A stretch of DNA of 64,000 nt from positions 248,001 to 312,000 of the forward strand of contig NZ_CADIKM010000002.1 in the NCBI RefSeq assembly GCF_902859895.1. The letters are read 5' to 3'. A program made the position numbers and the translations under genes. Source of the DNA: Pararobbsia alpina (GTDB lineage: Bacteria > Pseudomonadota > Gammaproteobacteria > Burkholderiales > Burkholderiaceae). Shown here one piece after another: positions 51,555-60,387 of the stretch (within the stretch, counting starts at the first letter, position 1; each line of letters opens with the position of its first letter). Under the pieces are notes generated by a model. The model was not told where the DNA came from. It did no database searches and saw only the letters and a program-made list of their open reading frames with translations.

Positions 51555-51731
51555 GGTGACTCCGGATGGCAATCGTTTTCGGGCGGCTGCGCGGCGTAGC
51601 CTGCGTTGCGGCGCCGACGTTCGCGGGCGGCTGCGGCTGGGTAATCGGCGCGCGACATGGACCCGCTCCCTCGATCTTGGAAGCCGTGCGGGGCGGTTGA
51701 CTGTGCGCCGGAGCGCTTAGCGCCGACAAAA

Positions 51732-51765
51732 AAAAGCGCGCAAGGAGAGAACCTTGCGCGCTTTT
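51732..51765. terminator. Bidirectional intrinsic terminator after livK
   Basis: AAAAGCGCGCAAGG (51732-51745) and CCTTGCGCGCTTTT (51752-51765) form a long stem with a 6-nt loop and a T run on the minus strand. It lies 54 nt after the stop of the binding-protein gene. Confidence 0.93.
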
Positions 51766-51818
51766 CGCCGCGCCCGTCGGCCGGGATTCACCCGGAAGAC
51801 GGACCTCGGTCGGTCTTC

Positions 51819-52964
51819 TTACATCTTGACGACGTCGAGCAGCATCTTCTTGCCGCCCTTGTAGTCATACAGCGAAATCACCGGCGCCTTCAGGTCGCCG
51901 TGTGAGTCGAACTGCGTCTGGCCGATCACGCCCTTGTAGTCGGTTGCCGGCATCGCGGCGAGGATCTTTGCCGGATCGGTCGAATTGGCACGCTTCATCG
52001 CGTCGACGATGATGTACACCGCGTCATACGTGAACGGGGCGTAGATCTGGATCGATTGATTGAAACGCTTTTGAAACTTGGCCCCGAATGCCGCGCCGCC
52101 GACCATCTTCTCGAGTGCCATGCCGGCCTGCGAGCAGATCACGTTGTCTGCCGCGTCGCCTGCGAGCTTCGCCAAGTCTTCGGTACATACGCCGTCGCCG
52201 GCCAGCACCTTCGCGTTGATCGCGAGCTGCTTGGCCTGCTTGGCGAACGGACCGCCGGTCGCATCCATGCCGCCGTACATGATTGCATCGGGTTTCTCGC
52301 CTTTGATCTTCGTCAAAATCGCGCGGAAGTCGACTGCCTTGTCGTTGGTCGCATCGTGCGACACCACGTTCAGGCCGAGCGCTTTCGCGGTCTTTTCGAA
52401 TTCATTTGCGAGACCTTCGCCGTACGCGGTGGCATCGTCGACGATCGCGACGCTCTTGATCTTCATGGTCTTGGCTGCGTAGTTCGCGAGCGCCGGACCT
52501 TGCTGCGCATCGGTCGCGACGACGCGATACGTCGTCTTGAAGCCTTGTTGCGTGTACGTCGGGTTGGTAGCGGACGGTGAGATCTGGACGATGCCCGCAT
52601 CGCTGTAGATCTTCGAAGCCGGGATCGACGTACCCGAGTTCAAGTGACCGACCACGCCGACCACCTTGTCGTCGACGAGACGCTGGGCCACCTGGGTTGC
52701 CTGGCGCGGGTCGGCCGCATCATCCTGCGCGTCAAGCTGCAGCGTGATCTTCTGACCATTGATCGTCAGGCCCTTGGCATTGATTTCCTCGATGGCGAGG
52801 CGTGCGCCGTTTTCATTGTCCTTGCCCAAGTGGGCGATACCGCCCGTCAGCGGAGCGACGTGACCGATCTTGACGACTTCATCGGCCGAGGCACTCGTTG
52901 CGAGCGTGGCATAGAGAACCGCCGCCGCGGCGATCGGCAACACTGTTTGCAGCTTGCGCTTCAT
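51819..52964 (-). CDS. livK: Branched-chain amino acid ABC transporter substrate-binding protein
   Basis: A 381-residue periplasmic protein with a signal peptide (cleavage near residue 27, ATSASA) and the LivJ/LivK fold: VVKIGHVAPLTGGIAHLGKDNENGARLAIEEINAKG, VVGVVGHLNSGTSIPASKIYSDAGIVQISPSATNP, VAIVDDATAYGEGLANEF and PDAIMYGGMDATGGPFAKQAK. The two cysteines usual in the family are present (CTEDL, VICSQAG). No permease or ATPase gene is adjacent, as often seen for the main LivK of Burkholderia. A strong terminator follows. Confidence 0.93.
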   Translation of the reverse strand: MKRKLQTVLPIAAAAVLYATLATSASADEVVKIGHVAPLTGGIAHLGKDNENGARLAIEEINAKGLTINGQKITLQLDAQDDAADPRQATQVAQRLVDDKVVGVVGHLNSGTSIPASKIYSDAGIVQISPSATNPTYTQQGFKTTYRVVATDAQQGPALANYAAKTMKIKSVAIVDDATAYGEGLANEFEKTAKALGLNVVSHDATNDKAVDFRAILTKIKGEKPDAIMYGGMDATGGPFAKQAKQLAINAKVLAGDGVCTEDLAKLAGDAADNVICSQAGMALEKMVGGAAFGAKFQKRFNQSIQIYAPFTYDAVYIIVDAMKRANSTDPAKILAAMPATDYKGVIGQTQFDSHGDLKAPVISLYDYKGGKKMLLDVVKM

Positions 52965-53332
52965 ATGAGTCTCCAGTTCAGGTCGAAAATCTGCCGCATC
53001 CGTCTGGTGTCATGCAAGAGCCTGACGTTCTCCCCCGCGACGGTGCGCAGCATGCATCGCAATGCATGGGTCAAGCCCCGCTTTCCCTTGGTGTATGGCG
53101 CCGGGGCCCTGCGGAACTTGCGCCTGAGTGTAGTGCCTTTCAAAAAGTTTTTGTGTTGGTTTTTCGAACAGTGTGTGACTTGACGGGCCCCCGCAACGCT
53201 ATTAAGCGCGTTATCGAGCCCTCATTGGGGGAAGTACGGATTTTCCCTGCTATCTGAAGTCTGAATTTGTACAAAGCGTGCGGCGTCTCGCCTAAAGAAT
53301 GTCGCGCGAGCGAATGCAAATACTGGCGTGCG
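52965..53332. other. Intergenic region upstream of livK
   Basis: Nearly 370 bases without a gene; it should contain the livK promoter and leader. No further element was recognised. Confidence 0.4.
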
Positions 53333-54316
53333 TCAGAACCCGATCGCCCGGCGCTTCGCAAGCCGGTCGAGCGCGATATCTTCAACGCCGACGACGTCGC
53401 GTCCGGCAAGCCGCGCATTGCCGAACCCATGCAGCACGGCCCGGCGCATTTCACGAGGCTTCAGCGCGGCGAGGCGCTCGAGCGGCGAGGGGTCGAGCTG
53501 TTCGGGAAAACGCGCCCCCCATGCATGGGTGCCGCGGATCTCGGTATAGATCGTTTGTGCGATACGCAGCGCGCCCTCATGGTCTGGCGCCGGAATCTCA
53601 TAGACATTCATCCGGTTCAGGATCGGCTCGGGAATCTCGCGCGCATCGTTGGCGGTCGCGATCCAGACCACGCTCGCGGCATCGATCGGCACCTCGGCGA
53701 ACTCGTCGGTGAAACTGGACGCGGTCTCATGTTCGAGCAAGGCGTAGAGCGCGCCGAGTGGATCGTAGTTCGCGTCGCCGCTCGCCTTGTCGATCTCGTC
53801 GATGATGATCACGGGATTCGCATAGCTGCCGTGCACGAGCGCGTCGAAGACCTTGCCCGGCTTCGCGTTCTTCCATTGCGACGACGCCCCCGAGAGGATC
53901 CAGCCCGCCGTCAGCGAGCTCATCGCGACATAGTGGCTGGTCGTGCCGAGCAGCCGCGCGAGATGTTTGGCGAAGTGGGTCTTGCCGATGCCGGGTTCGC
54001 CGAGCAGCAGCATCGGCACGAGTTCGAGACGGTCATCCGTCTCGCTGCACAGGGCAATCTGGCGGCGAACGTCCTCGAGCGGTTCGCAGAAGTTCGGCAA
54101 GTCTTCGGTGATCCGGTCGAATGCCGGCATCCTGTTCGGCTTGACACAGAAGCGCAGTCCGCCGGTGCGCAGCATCTTCTCGTAGGTCGCGCGCAGCGCG
54201 TCGTTCGCGTTGTCGCCGAGTTCGCCGAGCGCCGCTTCGATGGCGCCGACATCGTAGACCTTTTTGAAGGCCGCGACCGCCAGTTCCTGCCTGACCACTG
54301 CTGTCGACGTTGTCAT
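53333..54316 (-). CDS. AAA+ ATPase, Lon/MoxR-like
   Basis: From the ATG at 54316 (GGGGAG upstream) it is 327 residues: a short helical N terminus and one AAA+ module with Walker A GEPGIGKTHFAKHLA, Walker B VIIIDEIDKASGD, sensor 1 VVWIATANDAREIP and an arginine-finger-like ILNRMNVYEIP. The order resembles the ATPase part of Lon or the MoxR group but with no protease domain. It probably acts as a chaperone or remodelling ATPase; the partner is unknown. Confidence 0.88.
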   Translation of the reverse strand: MTTSTAVVRQELAVAAFKKVYDVGAIEAALGELGDNANDALRATYEKMLRTGGLRFCVKPNRMPAFDRITEDLPNFCEPLEDVRRQIALCSETDDRLELVPMLLLGEPGIGKTHFAKHLARLLGTTSHYVAMSSLTAGWILSGASSQWKNAKPGKVFDALVHGSYANPVIIIDEIDKASGDANYDPLGALYALLEHETASSFTDEFAEVPIDAASVVWIATANDAREIPEPILNRMNVYEIPAPDHEGALRIAQTIYTEIRGTHAWGARFPEQLDPSPLERLAALKPREMRRAVLHGFGNARLAGRDVVGVEDIALDRLAKRRAIGF

Positions 54317-54423
54317 GACGATCTCCCCACGCGATTGACGCGCTTGTCCATTCAAGTGTATCGATGGACATGATTCGCGCAAGCTAGCAATGCCAGCCTC
54401 CTGCTGCTAATTCCGCTGCCGGT

Positions 54424-54471
54424 CCCCGCTTCCAGCACCGCTTCTAGTCCCGCCTCTAGTCTCGCTTCCAG
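54424..54471. repeat. Four degenerate 12-bp tandem repeats
   Basis: Consecutive units CCCCGCTTCCAG, CACCGCTTCTAG, TCCCGCCTCTAG and TCTCGCTTCCAG lie in the 298-base gap upstream of the MHYT-GGDEF-EAL gene. The gap holds no other recognisable feature. Confidence 0.7.
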
Positions 54472-54614
54472 TCCCTCAGCAAAACGCGCCCCTCGTCCGG
54501 CTCTCTTCCCAGCTCGCCGTCACGCGCGAGTCGGCCCGTCTAAAGTCTCCCCCCAGCCTGCCGTTAACGCGAGGATCTGGGACTGCGCGCGGTGCGTGTT
54601 CCGCCGAACTGCCT

Positions 54615-56708
54615 ATGAACAGCACCTACAATCTTCCGCTGGTCCTGATGTCGCTGCTGGTCGCCGTGCTCGCCTCGTTCGCCACGCTCGAGCTGGCCGG
54701 GCGTCTCGCGAGCCCGGCACACGATGGGCGGCGCTCGCGCTGGCTGTTCGGGGGGGCCTTGTCGATGGGGGTGGGCATCTGGTCGATGCACTTCATCGGC
54801 ATGCTCGCTTTCGAACTGCCGATCAAGGTGGGCTACAGCCTCAGGATCACGCTTGCGTCGCTGCTGGTTTCGATCGCCGTCTCCTATCTCGCACTGCGTA
54901 TCGTGTCCGTCTCGCGGCTCTCGATCAGGCGCCTGATCCTCGGCGGCATTTTGATGGGTCTGGGCATTTCGGCGATGCACTACATCGGCATGGAGGCGAT
55001 GCTGATGTCGCCGTCGATCGACTACGACGCCGCGCGAGTCGCGCTCTCCGTGCTCGTTGCGATCGGCGCCTCGCTGGCGGCGCTGACGATCGCACACCGC
55101 CTGCGCAGGCAGGACACGGCCCGGGTGCTCTACAAGCGCCTGGGTGCATCCGCGCTGATGGGCGCGGCAATCTGCGGGATGCACTACATCGGCATGTCGG
55201 CCGCCTTGTTTCCGGCCGACTCGGTCTGCGGCGCGCTCGACGATCTCAACGGCAACTGGCTGACCATCACCGTCGCGACCCTGACGATTGCCATGCTCTC
55301 GATCACGCTGATTCTTTGCGCGGCGGAACGGCACTTCCAGAGCAAGACGGAGCAGATGTCGACTTCGCTGACCCTGCTCAATCGCCAGTTGCTGCGCCTG
55401 GCCACGGTCGACACCCTGACCGAACTGCCGAATCGTGCGACGCTCGTGCAGCGCGTGGCGCGCGCGATCACGCGCTCGAAACGCACCGGCGTGCCGTTCG
55501 CGGTGCTGTTCATGGACCTCGATGGCTTCAAGACGATCAACGATTCGCTCGGCCATTCCGTCGGCGACGGCGTGCTCCAGGCCTTCGCCCAGCGGCTGCG
55601 GCAGGCCGTGCGCCGACACGGAACGATCGCACGGATCGGCGGCGACGAATTCGTGGTGGTGATCGAGAATCTCGACACGCCGCAGGATGCCTCCGTGATC
55701 GCCTCGCTGATCCTCAGCCACATGGAAGAGGATCTCGTCGTCGACGGCGTGCCGCTGCAGGTCACGCCGAGCATCGGCATCGCGATGTATCCACGTGACG
55801 GCATGACGGTCGACGAGCTGCTCAAGAACGCCGATGCCGCGATGTACGGGGCGAAGGAGAACGGGCGCAATACGTTTCGCATCTTCGAGCCGGAGATGAC
55901 CCGCATTGCGATGCGCGCGCTCAGTATCCAGCGCGGCCTCCAGGAAGCGCTTGCGCAAGGCCATCTGTCGCTGAATTTCCAGCCCAAGTTCAAGGGGAGC
56001 ATCGAGAAGCTCGTCGGCGCCGAGGCGCTGATCCGCTGGAACGATCCGAAGCTCGGTACGATCGCGCCGCTCGAGTTCATTCCCGTGGCGGAACGGTCGG
56101 GTCAGATTCTACAGATTGGCTATTGGGTGGTTTCCGAGACATGCCGCCAGCTCGTTGAATGGGAGAAGGACGGGCTGCCGCCGACCAAGGTGGCGATCAA
56201 CCTGTCGCCGCACCAGTTGCGCCAGCGCGACCTGGTCGCACGTATGCGCGCGATCGTCGACGAAGCCGGCATTGCGCCGCAGCGGATCATGTTCGAGATC
56301 ACCGAGTCCGTCGCGATGCAGGACGCTGAAAAGACCGTAGCGATGATCCGCGAATTTCATTCGCATGGTTTCGAGATCGCGATCGACGATTTCGGTACGG
56401 GCTACTCGAGCCTCGCCTATCTCCAGCAGTTCCGCGTCAAGCAGCTCAAGATCGACCGCTTCTTCACCGATGGTCTCGACAAGCACGGGGACGAGGCCTA
56501 CGCGATCGTCTCGGCGATCATCGCGCTGGCCCACTCGCTGGACATGGACGTCGTCGCCGAAGGCGTCGAAACCCAGACCCAGCTGGAAAAGCTCAACAGC
56601 CTGCTGTGCGATCAGGTGCAGGGTTTCCTGCTCGCACGGCCGTTGACGTCGGAAGCTTTCGGCGCATTGCTGCGCGGCCGCCAGTCCGCAGTGGGTACGC
56701 CCGCTTGA
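54615..56708 (+). CDS. MHYT-GGDEF-EAL membrane cyclic-di-GMP protein
   Basis: A 697-residue protein. The N-terminal 230 residues form an MHYT sensor with seven membrane segments and three motif copies (SMHFIGMLAF, AMHYIGMEAM, GMHYIGMSAA), thought to bind copper and sense oxygen, CO or NO. The GGDEF domain is intact (ARIGGDEFVVVIEN). The EAL domain has GAEALIRW, FEITES, DDFGTGYSSLAYL, LKIDRFF and AEGVET. It may act as cyclase, phosphodiesterase or both. The start lacks a strong ribosome site. Confidence 0.95.
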   Translation: MNSTYNLPLVLMSLLVAVLASFATLELAGRLASPAHDGRRSRWLFGGALSMGVGIWSMHFIGMLAFELPIKVGYSLRITLASLLVSIAVSYLALRIVSVSRLSIRRLILGGILMGLGISAMHYIGMEAMLMSPSIDYDAARVALSVLVAIGASLAALTIAHRLRRQDTARVLYKRLGASALMGAAICGMHYIGMSAALFPADSVCGALDDLNGNWLTITVATLTIAMLSITLILCAAERHFQSKTEQMSTSLTLLNRQLLRLATVDTLTELPNRATLVQRVARAITRSKRTGVPFAVLFMDLDGFKTINDSLGHSVGDGVLQAFAQRLRQAVRRHGTIARIGGDEFVVVIENLDTPQDASVIASLILSHMEEDLVVDGVPLQVTPSIGIAMYPRDGMTVDELLKNADAAMYGAKENGRNTFRIFEPEMTRIAMRALSIQRGLQEALAQGHLSLNFQPKFKGSIEKLVGAEALIRWNDPKLGTIAPLEFIPVAERSGQILQIGYWVVSETCRQLVEWEKDGLPPTKVAINLSPHQLRQRDLVARMRAIVDEAGIAPQRIMFEITESVAMQDAEKTVAMIREFHSHGFEIAIDDFGTGYSSLAYLQQFRVKQLKIDRFFTDGLDKHGDEAYAIVSAIIALAHSLDMDVVAEGVETQTQLEKLNSLLCDQVQGFLLARPLTSEAFGALLRGRQSAVGTPA

Positions 56709-56833
56709 GCGCTCCTGTCTGAGCGCGGCACGACCCACCGGCGACAGTTTCTGCAACGAATGGTTACCGGTCTTGAGCGTGGCCCCAGTCGATCGCGTTA
56801 CTATGCAGCGTCATCCCCTGGCTGGAGGCTTCC

Positions 56834-57568
56834 ATGAAGGTGCCGTTGCGTCGAGTGCCTGCGCTGCTCTTCGCACTATCATGCGTGATGGCCGGCCACG
56901 CGCATGCACAGGTCTCGACTCCCCTCGTCCATTGGCAGCTCGAAGTGATCCAGAACGGCGAAACGGTCGATACGTTCAAGGCCGATACCCCGCTCGAACA
57001 GACCCAGACCGAGACGCGTGAGCACGAGGCGACCCACGTGGTCGGCTGCGCTCAAATGCCGGCGGCACATATCGTGCTGACTCGCAGCATTGCCGTGACG
57101 CCCTCGACGAGTGACGAACGCGGTGTGAGTTTCATGATCGATGCGACCGAGATGCTCGAGGACGCGGCCGCACAGCGCACGGGCGAAGGCTGCACGCTGC
57201 CGCCACAGCCGCGCGTCGTCCATGCGACTCATCCCGCATTGATGGTGAGTGCCTCGGGTTGGACCGACTGGCCGGTCGTCGCACATGATCCCGTGCTGAC
57301 CTATCGCCTGCAGGCGACGGTCGACCCGTCCGCGACACCAAAATCCCAGGGGACGGTGCCGGCGAGCGGCCCCGCGGCTTCTGCCGGCAATGCAGCTGTC
57401 GCCGCGGGCACGATCTCCGGCGCCGCATCAGCGGCCCACCCGGCCGCCACGCCGACCATCACCCCGACCATCACCCCGGCCACCGCCCCGTCCGCCACGC
57501 CGGCCACCGACGCGCCGGGAGCGGGCGTGCCCGACGTGACGGTACCTGACGACAACACCTCTCACTAG
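56834..57568 (+). CDS. Exported hypothetical protein with Pro/Thr/Ala-rich tail
   Basis: A 244-residue protein with a signal peptide (cleavage after AGHAHA, about residue 26). A beta-rich domain of about 125 residues with two cysteines follows (GCAQMP and GEGCTLPP, probably disulfide-bonded), then a low-complexity tail of repeated Thr-Pro, Ile-Thr-Pro and Ala-Pro units. The family was not recognised. It lies just before the nuclease-like gene on the same strand. Confidence 0.75.
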   Translation: MKVPLRRVPALLFALSCVMAGHAHAQVSTPLVHWQLEVIQNGETVDTFKADTPLEQTQTETREHEATHVVGCAQMPAAHIVLTRSIAVTPSTSDERGVSFMIDATEMLEDAAAQRTGEGCTLPPQPRVVHATHPALMVSASGWTDWPVVAHDPVLTYRLQATVDPSATPKSQGTVPASGPAASAGNAAVAAGTISGAASAAHPAATPTITPTITPATAPSATPATDAPGAGVPDVTVPDDNTSH

Positions 57569-57592
57569 CTGGAGCGCCTGACTCGCCTGCGC

Positions 57593-58384
57593 ATGAGAAA
57601 TTCCGACGATCCGATGCTGTTCGGCCGCAACGAGTTCCTCGCGGTCAGCTGGAACCTGCACAAGGGGCGCACGCCGCTCGGCATGCAGGCCTTCAATGGG
57701 ATGCGCGACTGGATTCGCTCCGTTGGCGCAGACGCCTATTTTCTCCAGGAGGCCATGGCGCGCCGCGTGCCGCTCGCGGCGAGCGCGATCCGCTTCGGCG
57801 AGGCGATGGACGCGCTGCCCGCCGACCTCTGGGATTGCCAGGCGACGGAAATCGCCAAGTCGCTGAAGCTCGAACTCGCACTCGGACAGAATGTGTTCCG
57901 GCCGTCATGGCGGCACGGCAACGCCATCCTGTCGCCGCACCCGCTCGATCTCGGGGGGCGCTGGGACATCTCGGCGCACCGCTTCGAGCGGCGCGGGCTG
58001 CTCGTTGCGCGGGTCAAGTTCCATGGCCTCGACGTGAACCTGCTCTGCGCGCACCTGGCGCTCACGCGCACGGCGCGTCTGCGCCAGATGACGTGGATCG
58101 CTCACTGGATCGAGCGTGATGCGCCGAGCGGTCCGCTCGTGCTCGCCGGAGATTTCAACGACTGGAAGAACGACTCGGTGCCGCTGTTCGGCGCGCTCGG
58201 CTTGACCGAGGTGGCCACTGCGCTCGGCAGGCCCGGCAAGACCTTTCCCGCGTTCTCGCCGACGCTCGCGCTCGACAAGATGTTCGTGCGGGGTTTCGCG
58301 CCGGTCGATCTGATCGAGCCCGACCGCCGCACGGCGTGGTTATCGGACCACCTGCCCTATGTCGCTCGTCTGAGGCCCGCCTGA
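57593..58384 (+). CDS. Endonuclease/exonuclease/phosphatase-family hydrolase
   Basis: A 263-residue EEP-fold protein: FLAVSWNLHKGR (metal Asn), ADAYFLQEA (metal Glu), NAILSPHPL, VNLLCAHLALT, GPLVLAGDFNDW (catalytic Asp/Asn) and the C-terminal SDHLPYVARL (Asp-His pair). Members cleave phosphodiesters of DNA or lipids. No signal peptide, so it is cytoplasmic. It is convergent with the stressosome operon. Confidence 0.93.
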   Translation: MRNSDDPMLFGRNEFLAVSWNLHKGRTPLGMQAFNGMRDWIRSVGADAYFLQEAMARRVPLAASAIRFGEAMDALPADLWDCQATEIAKSLKLELALGQNVFRPSWRHGNAILSPHPLDLGGRWDISAHRFERRGLLVARVKFHGLDVNLLCAHLALTRTARLRQMTWIAHWIERDAPSGPLVLAGDFNDWKNDSVPLFGALGLTEVATALGRPGKTFPAFSPTLALDKMFVRGFAPVDLIEPDRRTAWLSDHLPYVARLRPA

Positions 58385-58431
58385 ATCGCGCGCGGCCGCC
58401 GCGTCACCGCGCGGGCCATCGCGCATACCGC

Positions 58432-60387
58432 TTACCCTGCGGTGCCGTTGTGGCCCTGCAGCGGGGCAAGATTGCGCGGCAGGCCGGGTGCACCGGATTT
58501 CGCGATCAGGCGTTCGATATCGTCGAACGACACGGGCTTCACGAAATGATGGTCAAAACCCGCCTCGTGCGAACGTTGCCGGTCGCTCGCCTGGCCATAG
58601 CCGGTCAGCGCGATCAACAGTGCGCCAACGGTGTCCGCGCGTTCACGCATCGTACGCGCGATCTGGAAACCGTCCATGCCGGGCAGGCCGATATCGAGGA
58701 TCACGACTTCTGGTGCGAATACGCCGGCCGCCTCGAGGGCGGCGAAGCCGTTGTGTGCAACATGGACCTCATGCCCAAGCGTTTCGAGCAGCAGTGACAT
58801 GGCCGAGGCCGCATCGACACTATCGTCGACCAGCAAGACCCGGCGCGTCTGGACTTCATCAGCCACGACAACTTCCTTTGTAAGGGGCGTACGGCTCGCA
58901 GGCGCGAGGCTCTGCGGCCATATCGCAATGAATTCGCTGCCCTGACCGATGCCCGCCGAATGGGCCTCGATCCGGCCGCCATGCAGTTCGACGAGGGCAC
59001 GGGCGAGTGACAGCCCGATGCCGAGGCCGCCCTCCGCGCGCTCGAGCGAGTTCTCCGATTGCACGAACAGTTCGAAGATATGCGGGAGGATGTCGGCGTC
59101 GATGCCGATGCCGTTGTCGCGCACATGAATCGCGATTTCACCGGCGCCGAGTTCGGCCGACAACACGATCGTACCCCCGTCGGGGGTGTACTTCGATGCA
59201 TTGGAGAGCAGGTTGCCGATCACCTGCGCGATACGCACCGAATCGCCGAGCAGCGTCGAAGGGGTGGAGGGCAATTCGACGCGCAGGGTGTGATGCTTCT
59301 TGTCGAGCGCCGGCCGCACCGTCTCGATCGCGGTCGAGATGGCGGTCGCGAGGTCCACGATCTCGTACTTGAGCGTGATTTTACCCTGCGTGATCCGCGA
59401 GACGTCGAGCAGGTCGTCGACTAGCCTGCTCAGATGGGTGACCTGGCGCGAGACGATCATGCGCGCGGCGTCGAGCATCGCGGCGGGCAGGGATTTGCGC
59501 GGGTCCATGATCTCGACCGCATGACGGATCGGCGCGAGGGGATTGCGCAGTTCGTGCGCGAGCATCGCGAGAAACTGGTCCTTGCGGCGATCGGCTTCGC
59601 GCAGCAAGAGCTCGCCGGTCTTGCGGCCGGTAATGTCGGTCGTGATGCCCGCGAGCCGGTAGGTGCGCCCCGTTGCATCCGGCACCGGGAACGCGCGTTC
59701 GCGGACCCAGCGGACCGTATCGTCGGGCCGCACGATCCGGTATTCCTCTTCATAGCGCCCTTCGCGCCGCAACACCTCGTAGGCACTTGCGATACGCGTA
59801 CGGTCCTCGGGATGCACGCCTACCGTCCAATGATCCGCGCCGCGTTCGAACGGCGCCAGCTCACGCCCCCAGAGCGTCCGATATGCCGGGCTCACATAGA
59901 GCAGGACGTCGTTCGCGGGATCGAACATCCAGAACACATCGTCGATATTCTCGGCAAGCTCGCGGAAACGTTCCTCGCTCTCGCGCAGCGCGCTTTCGGC
60001 GCGGCGCAGGCGTAGCAGCGCACGCACGTTCGCGATCAGTTCGGCCGGTTCGATCGGCTCGGTCAGGTAGCTATCGGCACCGCCGTCGAGCGCGCGCACC
60101 TTGTCGATCGTGTGGACCGCCGCCGCCGAGGTCTGCAGGACGAGCGTGGCGGCCGTCAGCGGATCGAGCTTGATGCGCCGACAGACTTCGAGGCCGTTGA
60201 TGTCGGGCAGCTTGACGTCGAGCAGCACGAGATCGGGGCTGTGTTCGCGGACTTTCTCGAGCGCGACGTTGCCGGTCGCGGCCTCGATCACATCGAAGCC
60301 CGCGCGCGCGAGCATGCGCGTCTTCGCATAGCGTGCGCCGTCGTTGTCGTCCACATTGAGGATCAGGGCATGCGTGGGCGTCGTCAT
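58432..60387 (-). CDS. Hybrid histidine kinase REC-PAS-HisKA-HATPase-REC
   Basis: A 651-residue cytoplasmic kinase from the ATG at 60387. Receiver 1 (phospho-acceptor Asp57 in LVLLDVKLPDINGLEV) is followed by a PAS domain (about 135-255, ending DITGRKTGE). The phosphorylated His278 is in LAMLAHELRNPLAP. HATPase boxes are NLLSNASKY, DNGIGI and GGLGIGLSLARALVELHGG. Receiver 2 follows (VVILDIGLPGMDGFQIA). In receiver 1 the usual Lys before Pro is Glu (LTEPIEP). It is the last gene of the stressosome operon, with its start overlapping the preceding stop (ATGA). No DNA-binding output is encoded here. Confidence 0.94.
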   Translation of the reverse strand: MTTPTHALILNVDDNDGARYAKTRMLARAGFDVIEAATGNVALEKVREHSPDLVLLDVKLPDINGLEVCRRIKLDPLTAATLVLQTSAAAVHTIDKVRALDGGADSYLTEPIEPAELIANVRALLRLRRAESALRESEERFRELAENIDDVFWMFDPANDVLLYVSPAYRTLWGRELAPFERGADHWTVGVHPEDRTRIASAYEVLRREGRYEEEYRIVRPDDTVRWVRERAFPVPDATGRTYRLAGITTDITGRKTGELLLREADRRKDQFLAMLAHELRNPLAPIRHAVEIMDPRKSLPAAMLDAARMIVSRQVTHLSRLVDDLLDVSRITQGKITLKYEIVDLATAISTAIETVRPALDKKHHTLRVELPSTPSTLLGDSVRIAQVIGNLLSNASKYTPDGGTIVLSAELGAGEIAIHVRDNGIGIDADILPHIFELFVQSENSLERAEGGLGIGLSLARALVELHGGRIEAHSAGIGQGSEFIAIWPQSLAPASRTPLTKEVVVADEVQTRRVLLVDDSVDAASAMSLLLETLGHEVHVAHNGFAALEAAGVFAPEVVILDIGLPGMDGFQIARTMRERADTVGALLIALTGYGQASDRQRSHEAGFDHHFVKPVSFDDIERLIAKSGAPGLPRNLAPLQGHNGTAG

